Source: Myrica gale
Lineage: Eukaryota > Streptophyta > Magnoliopsida > Fagales > Myricaceae
Assembly: GCA_963930655.1 (NCBI GenBank)
Contig: OZ005609.1
Location: 24,749,001 to 24,813,000, forward strand
Length of the DNA: 64,000 bases
Direction of reading: 5' to 3'
Shown here: piece after piece, positions 58,780-64,000 of the stretch
Numbering within the stretch: the first letter of the stretch is position 1
Layout of the letters: every line of letters begins with the position of its first letter
Position numbers and translations under genes: made by a program
Notes under the pieces: model-generated
Databases searched by the model: none
The model's input: only the letters and a program-made list of their open reading frames with translations
Told to the model about the DNA's origin: nothing

Positions 58780-59660
58780 GTAAAGAAATCGTAATAAAAA
58801 AATGCAGTGCACGTGCACCTCTGCTTAAAACAAAACGAAGATCCGTGTAGTGTACGTACTCACGACTTCCTGCAATATTTACCATGTTAAGAATGTTATT
58901 GACCTTTATTTATTTACTTCAACAAGGTCAATCTGTGCCTTGTTATCTGGACATGAACCAAAGATTCCTCCTTCAAATTAAGAACCATGAACAGGTGAGA
59001 AGAACACGAGAAAAGTGATTTTTGCGAGTCAAGTTAATTAAGCAAGTCATCAGTAGTCCTGATACATGATCTCGAATGCATTCCGCTATTAGTGATAATT
59101 GGATCACAACTGCATTATTGTAGGGATGTGGTGACGGTCTGTCTTCCTATCAATGGTAACTATCACTGAATTCAAGAATTTTACCGTAGGTGGAGATTTC
59201 TACTGTCACACCTAAGAAAAATAGGCTACCTGGGTCCTCAACCTCCATCTTTTTTAGCATTAAAAAAAAGACCATTTATAGCAGCAATTATTTTAATATA
59301 ATCATTTTTAAACAAATGCACTCTAAAAATTTCCGTTTGATTGCCAAAATATTAGCATTCAAAATTTTGGGTATGAATAAAAAATTACAAAATAATCTAT
59401 TTTTTCCATCAAATTATTCTTTTTCATTATAATATCATTCAAATCTTTTATATCTTACACTTTTTCACAAATTTTCATAAACTATCCTCATTTTTTTTAC
59501 CAAAATTTTAACAATTAAACAACACATTTTCACAAAAATTTTAACAATAAAACAATACCGTGTAATTAACTAAGATAAGTCAACAAAAGGACAGGGCCCC
59601 TTGAATATAAAAGGATGCGATTGGGACCTCTGGGCCCTATGATTGCCGTCTGCAACTGGA
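58780..59660. other. Intergenic stretch, no gene recognised
   Basis: AT-rich DNA with short frames only. ATTTTAACAATTAAACAACA phrases at about 59500-59560 resemble the GGTGTTTG-type MITEs and may be a decayed relative. Confidence 0.45.
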
Positions 59661-59673
59661 GCTGTCCTCGAAG

Positions 59674-59866
59674 GGTATGTTGGGTTTAGGTCTTGAGATA
59701 TGTTTTTGTGTTTTTTTTTTTAAAAGTAGTGTAAATTCTCTTGGGATCGGTGATAAGTGCGTTAAAAGTTGTTGGAATTTGTAAAAAGTTATTGGGATTG
59801 GTGAAAAAGTATTGGAATTGATGAAGACGTTTTGAAAACGTTTTAAGATATGAAACAAACATAGCC
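59674..59866. mobile_element. MITE-like element, inverted relative of the one at 10920
   Basis: The segment runs GGTATGTTGGGTTTAGG to GAAACAAACATAGCC. Its reverse complement matches 10920-11130 along most of its length, including ATATGTTTTTGTGT and GTTTTGAAAACGTTTT phrases. The two copies are about 48.7 kb apart in opposite orientation. Confidence 0.75.
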
Positions 59867-60214
59867 GTAGATAGCATATCGAGACCTAGCGTTATAGAAC
59901 TTAGACTCCATCAGCTCGATCTCACTGCATCCCTCAATTTGACTAATGTTGTCCGTTCATACTCTCTTCTATATTTTGAACCCCATTAAGTGATAAGGTG
60001 CGAAAGGTACCTATCTACATGGCATGTGGATCATAGACTCTTAAATATATATTTATGGTGGGTGGGTAAGTCCTTCATATTCTAGGAGAGATTTCTGCGA
60101 AAATATCGAAGAAGATGTTCGGTCCTTTGCCATTTATGTCTGCATCTTAATTAATTAGCATATGTCCCAACATGTCAGTTTAACAAGCGCAGATGAGGTC
60201 CTTCTTTCTGTCTG

Positions 60215-60220
60215 TATAAA
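60215..60220 (+). promoter_or_regulatory. Likely TATA box of the former CAD gene
   Basis: TATAAA in the context CTGTATAAACC lies 115 bases upstream of the CAD ATG at 60330, suitable for a leader of about 80 bases. The promoter core seems to have survived the loss of the gene. Confidence 0.5.
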
Positions 60221-60368
60221 CCAACGTACGTTCAGTGGCGAGACTCAAGCCCACTCCATCTTCTTCCTTTTGCCCTTCCTCTTTGAGCGACTCACTGTTA
60301 GTTCTCCTACTCTTTTAATTCCTGTCGATATGACAACGGGACACGAGGAAGAACACCCAGTAAAAGCC

Positions 60369-60588
60369 TGTTAAACAAAGAAAACTGTGGTGTGACAGTA
60401 AGAAACAGAGTGCAAGAGTGTTTGTTGAGGGCAGGTTTGCGAGAGTAATTTCGTTATCTTATTCATGATATCAGTCAGCTATTTATACATGAATAAAGAC
60501 TAATAACAGACTAACGAATTTGCTAACTATATAATAACTTTCATCCACGTCATGTAAATAAGTTACAGAATCATGACATCAGTTAATA
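60369..60588 (-). mobile_element. Solo LTR (copia-type) in CAD exon 1, 5-bp target duplication
   Basis: AAGCC occurs at 60364-60368 and 60589-60593. Between them are 220 bp which, on the minus strand, start TATTAACTGATG (a mutated TGTTAAC) and end TTTAACA. They contain ATGTATAAATAGCTG, a good TATA box. Removing the insert and one AAGCC restores HPVKAFGWAARD, the expected protein. No internal retrotransposon sequence is present, so it is a solo LTR left by recombination. Confidence 0.88.
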
Positions 60589-60844
60589 AAGCCTTCGGGT
60601 GGGCTGCCAGAGACACATCTGGGATTCTCTCTCCCTTTTAACTTCTCCAGAAGGTAAAGTCCCGTTCTCTAAAACTGCAGGACTTCTCGTAAATGTTCCC
60701 TACATAACGATCTTGCTTTTGGGTTGAAATGATTCCTCGCAGGGCAGCGGAGGACGAGGACGAGGTTTAAAGTTCTGTATTGTGGAATCTGTCACTCCGA
60801 CCTTCACAGCATCAAGAATGATTGGGGCATCTCTATGTACCCTC

Positions 60845-60881
60845 TTTTTTTTTTACTAAGCAAATATATAAAAATCAACCC
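60845..60881 (-). mobile_element. 37-bp micro-retroposon in CAD exon 2, 15-bp target duplication
   Basis: TCTCTATGTACCCTC is present at 60830-60844 and 60882-60896. The insert starts with ten T and continues ACTAAGCAAATATATAAAAA, so it is an antisense tail. Removing insert and one repeat restores SMYPLVPG and a perfect exon 2 end (CCTGG|GTAATT). Confidence 0.9.
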
Positions 60882-61393
60882 TCTCTATGTACCCTCTTGT
60901 TCCTGGGTAATTTTTTCCCCCCTTCTATTTTTGGTAATAAAGTACCAAACTTTTCTTTTATCCTTGAACAAAATACGGGATTTTCCTTTCGTATCTTGCA
61001 TTTGGTCCTGCGATTCCAACAAAACCAAACTATTGTTATTCTTGAGCTTTGTTAGATGAAATAGGAACTTCTTTTCCGTCAATACTCAATAGGCCCCCTT
61101 CTTGACTTTAGCGGGTTCTTGGTTCCAATACCAATTTTTAATTCATGCCACAAAAATTGGGAGAAGAGAAGGAAAAAGACAACCGAAATGAACCAGCTTG
61201 TTAATTTACACCACACGTACTCAAATTCCAAAAGTTTTCCTAGCCAGAGATGACTTTGTCGTTTACGCTGGGAAATACAAATTTTAAGAATTTTGAGTTT
61301 GTACAAGATAATTTTGAGAGTATGATTTTTTTCCCCCAGTTGTTTGTGTTGTGTGGTACTTTGTAGTTTGTACGGTGGTTGCCGTTTGTTTAG

Positions 61394-62200
61394 TTTTTTT
61401 TTTCTAAGCAACATGAAATCCATTTCATTGATATCCCAACAACCGATACAATGCTGATACAGACGACCAGACGAGGCCGGATACAAAGCACTGGGGCATA
61501 CTGCCCATCACAAAGAACGCCCGACGGGCGGTACAACCAATGGTCATAAAGGCCGCATAAGAACGGACCCGAAGGCCCGTGGAGACAAAGCGGGTCCAAA
61601 GACCCGAATTAAAAGCCGCCGAGGGTGGCGGTCTCCGGAGGAGAGGGTAGTCGCGCACCGCACTCCCACTTCCTCGAGAGAACGTCCACACCAGCACCGA
61701 AGGACACCGAGGTCCACAACCAAAACCCAACGAAATGGACATCAACACAACAGAAAACAAAAACCAACACAACAGAAAGCAAAAACACCTCCAGCCGACT
61801 GGAAGCCGGCCAGAAAACATGGCCCCAAGACTCCACCAAAGCCGTTGCAGCAGAACCAAAAAAGGGGCGACCGCGTGTAATGAGGGAACACGCTCCGGCC
61901 GATGGTGACCGGAGAACAATGGAGACGAGCTCCAGAAGCAGCTGATGTCGTCCCTGCCGAGCGTGGCCGCCGAAGACCCACCGGGAAGCCGGGATCTGGA
62001 GGTGAAAGCGAAGCCGGAGGGAGGCCAAAAAGAAGGGGGGATCGAAGGGGATTCGGCCAAAAGAGGGAGGGGAACAGAAGGGGGACGGTGGGAGGAGCAG
62101 GAGCGCCTCCCACCGCCGGTGACACGGAAGAAAGAGGAGGGAGGGGAAACGTCTAGAGAGAGGGCAGAGCCTCTCTCTCTAGACTTGGGGGAAAGACTTC
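61394..62200 (-). mobile_element. 807-bp non-LTR retroposon with 16-bp target duplication
   Basis: GTTGCCGTTTGTTTAG flanks the element at 61378-61393 and 62201-62216. On the minus strand it starts with a CT/GA hairpin (AGTCTAGAGAGAGAGGC and GCCCTCTCTCTAGACG), continues as GC-rich DNA unlike its surroundings, and ends TGGATTTCATGTTGCTTAG followed by poly-A. A 211-codon frame (62060-61425) matches no domain I recognise. It is too short for a full LINE; an internally deleted, 5'-complete LINE or a SINE-like derivative is likely. It lies in CAD intron 2. Confidence 0.87.
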
Positions 62201-62633
62201 GTTGCCGTTTGTTTAGTTGGTAGTTTTCTTTCCTGTCAGTAGTTTTGCAATGTATAAAACGCTATTTTCAATAAAATTAAAAAAAATGAGTATTATTTTT
62301 TACGGGTCTTCGGACAAGTTGATGAAAATGTTGAATATTATAATGTTTAATTGTAAAATAATTTTTGATAAAAAATTGTAAGATAATTATTATTAATTTT
62401 AAAAAAAAAATAAAGAGAAAATTTGATATAATTTTTTTATAAAAAATATTGAAGTTTGTGTTAAAAGAATCGAAATTTGTGTAAAATTTTAATGTTGAAA
62501 AAAATTAAAAATTAAACCTTTTTTTTATAACCAATCGATCATCCAAGGCCTACTGCTGGAGCAATGTGACACCAGGTTGAATTTTTTCTTCATCTCTACT
62601 CTTAAATTTCTCGCTAACTATTAATGAAATTAA

Positions 62634-62788
62634 GGTGTTTGTATGTTAAAATTTTAATCTAATAAAATAAATATAAAATATTTTCTCTTTTTTTATCAAA
62701 TATCTTTTTTACTATAATAAATATTAAAAACTTATTTAAATTATATTTCTCTTTTCATTTTCATACAAAATTTTGACACATAAAAACC
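62634..62788. mobile_element. MITE-like element, GGTGTTTGT family, in CAD intron 2
   Basis: The left end GGTGTTTGTATGTTAAAATT and the right end AAAATTTTGACACATAAAAACC are inverted partners. The middle is AT-rich. It is related by its ends to the element at 58519-58754. Confidence 0.6.
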
Positions 62789-64000
62789 GGGTTTTCATCT
62801 TTTAAAAGTGGAGTTCACGTGCTTTGGGTGCTTTCTTCTTTCCTCCTCTTACTTTTTTTTGTTCTTTCTCCTTTTTCTTTGTCCCATTTACTTTACTGAT
62901 ATTTGGAATTCTCCAATCACCAAAATCTCAGTGGTTAAAACAATAATTTTATTTCCCCCTGAAGTTTAATAAATTCCGATATTGTTGAAGGTCAACGTAG
63001 TATACAACCCACCATTTCTCTCTTCCGATTGCATTTTTGACGACCCATCCATCGTATCAAACCATGTAATCCTTGGGGTTGTTTTCACTTTGCAGACATG
63101 AAATCGTAGGGGAAGTGACAGAAGTGGGGAGGAAGGTGAAGAAAGTTAAAGTTGGCGTTGGATGCATGGTAGGTGCATGTCATTCCTGCCAGAGCTGTGA
63201 CATTGACATTGAAAATTACTGTCCCCAAGTGATTTTCACCTACAGTTCCATTTACAACGATGGAATAGTCACATATGGAGGCTACTCAGACACGATGGTA
63301 GCTAACGAGCGCTTCATTGTCCGCTTCCCTGAAAATATGCCACTGGACGCCGGTGCCCCACTACTCTGTGCTGGGATCACAGTTTACAGTCCCTTGAAAT
63401 ACTTTGGGATTGGGGAGCCTGGTAAACACATTGGGGTCGTTGGCCTAGGGGGCTTGGTCATGTAGCTGTTAAATTTGCTAAAGCTTTGGGGGCGAAAGTG
63501 ACCGTAGTTAGTACCTCCGCCAGCAAGAATGATGAAGCTTTTGAACATCTTGGTGCTGACTCATTTGTTTTTAGCCGGGACCCAGAACAAATGCAGGTCA
63601 GTATGAGCCCACAACATCTTCTCAGTTCTCAATTACTCCCCCAAAATGCTCTTGGTAATTGAACTCAGAGCCATTGGACTTGTAATTAAGATATATACTA
63701 AATTATGTGCAGGCTGCCAAGAGCACAATGGATGGTATCCTTGATACAGTATCTGCTGTGCACCCAATTCTGCCGTTAATTGATCTATTGAAGCCTCATG
63801 GCCCGCTTGTTATGCTGGGTGCACCAGAGAGGCCACTCGAGCTCCCCGTCTTTCCTCTGCTTATGGATAATTTTCCTAAAAGAAAATATGATTTACCGTT
63901 GTGTTTCATAAGCTTGGCTCCTTTTTCCTTCATTATTAGGTAAAAGGGTAACTAACAAAATCCATTGTTACTTCGCCATTTTTTTTTCATGGGTCTTGTT

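Larger units (their letters stand above)
60330..63865 (+). pseudogene. Cinnamyl-alcohol / mannitol dehydrogenase-like pseudogene (CAD family), broken by TEs
   Basis: Exon 1 is split: 60330-60368 (MTTGHEEEHPVKA) and 60594-60653 (FGWAARDTSGILSP) are separated by a solo LTR. A 1-nt insertion then gives a stop. Exon 2 (60743-60906) has a small deletion before [20 protein letters not shown] and a 37-bp retroposon between the YP and LVPG parts. Intron 2 has grown to 2.2 kb by an 807-bp retroposon and a MITE. Exon 3 (63096-63596) starts [11 protein letters not shown], carries the structural-zinc cysteines CHSCQSC...C and NADP loop GLGGL. A 1-nt deletion there gives TAG at 63463. Exon 4 starts at 63713 ([20 protein letters not shown]); similarity stops after PVFPLLM at 63865. 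Splice sites and phases remain recognisable. The ancestor was an NADP-dependent zinc alcohol dehydrogenase of lignin/aldehyde metabolism. Confidence 0.93.

Noticed and set aside
61425-62060. 211-codon minus-strand open frame as a protein gene
   Set aside because: It lies wholly within the retroposon, is GC-rich only because the element is, and shows no recognisable domain.

Overview
The window looks like nuclear DNA of a flowering plant, most likely a eudicot. It is AT-rich, its genes have GT-AG introns, and it carries a MIKC-type MADS-box gene, lectin receptor kinases, plant-type rhamnogalacturonan lyases, a cinnamyl-alcohol-dehydrogenase relic, plant LINEs, Ty3/gypsy and copia-type LTR remains, a TRIM, CACTA termini and several MITE-like elements. 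I cannot name the species.

Layout. 1-7.9 kb: a minus-strand AGL17/ANR1-like MADS-box gene, with exons 1-4 in the window and the 3' part beyond the left edge. 8-11 kb: a broken gypsy reverse transcriptase/RNase H segment, a near-complete 654-bp TRIM with a 5-bp target duplication, and a MITE. 11-15.4 kb: intergenic, nothing recognised as coding. 15.4-31.2 kb: a cluster of L-type lectin receptor kinase (LecRK) copies duplicated together with their promoters. Copy A (15.8-18.6 kb) is a pseudogene, copy B (27.2-29.1 kb) is intact and copy C (30.9-31.2 kb) is a 5' stub. CACTA-like, LTR-like, MULE-type and LINE debris lies between them. 33-35.7 kb: a dead LINE with a small inverted-repeat element inside it, flanked by a diverged duplication. 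37.3-39.3 kb: a fourth, intact and more divergent LecRK (copy D). 39.3-45.7 kb: intergenic DNA with hairpin elements, a CACTA terminus and a 222-bp tandem duplication. 45.7-50.3 kb and 53.1-58.3 kb: two complete tandem rhamnogalacturonan lyase genes of 682 and 679 codons. All 16 exons of the first and 15 exons of the second could be joined in phase; the second has lost one intron exactly. 60.3-63.9 kb: a CAD/mannitol-dehydrogenase-like pseudogene broken by a solo LTR, a tiny retroposon insertion, an 807-bp retroposon in intron 2 and several frameshifts.

The intact genes point to three unrelated roles: transcriptional control (MADS), carbohydrate-sensing receptor kinases at the plasma membrane (LecRK B and D), and secreted pectin-cleaving enzymes (the two lyases). 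They do not form a pathway. The main interest is genome dynamics. Many insertions still show target-site duplications, so the ancestral sequence and order of events can be read directly, and two gene families are caught in birth and death. I saw no evidence of a wholly new biological system. The best leads are the 62-bp palindromic in-frame insertion in LecRK A, the TRIM with an internal minisatellite, the tail-only micro-retroposons, and the TE-riddled CAD relic.
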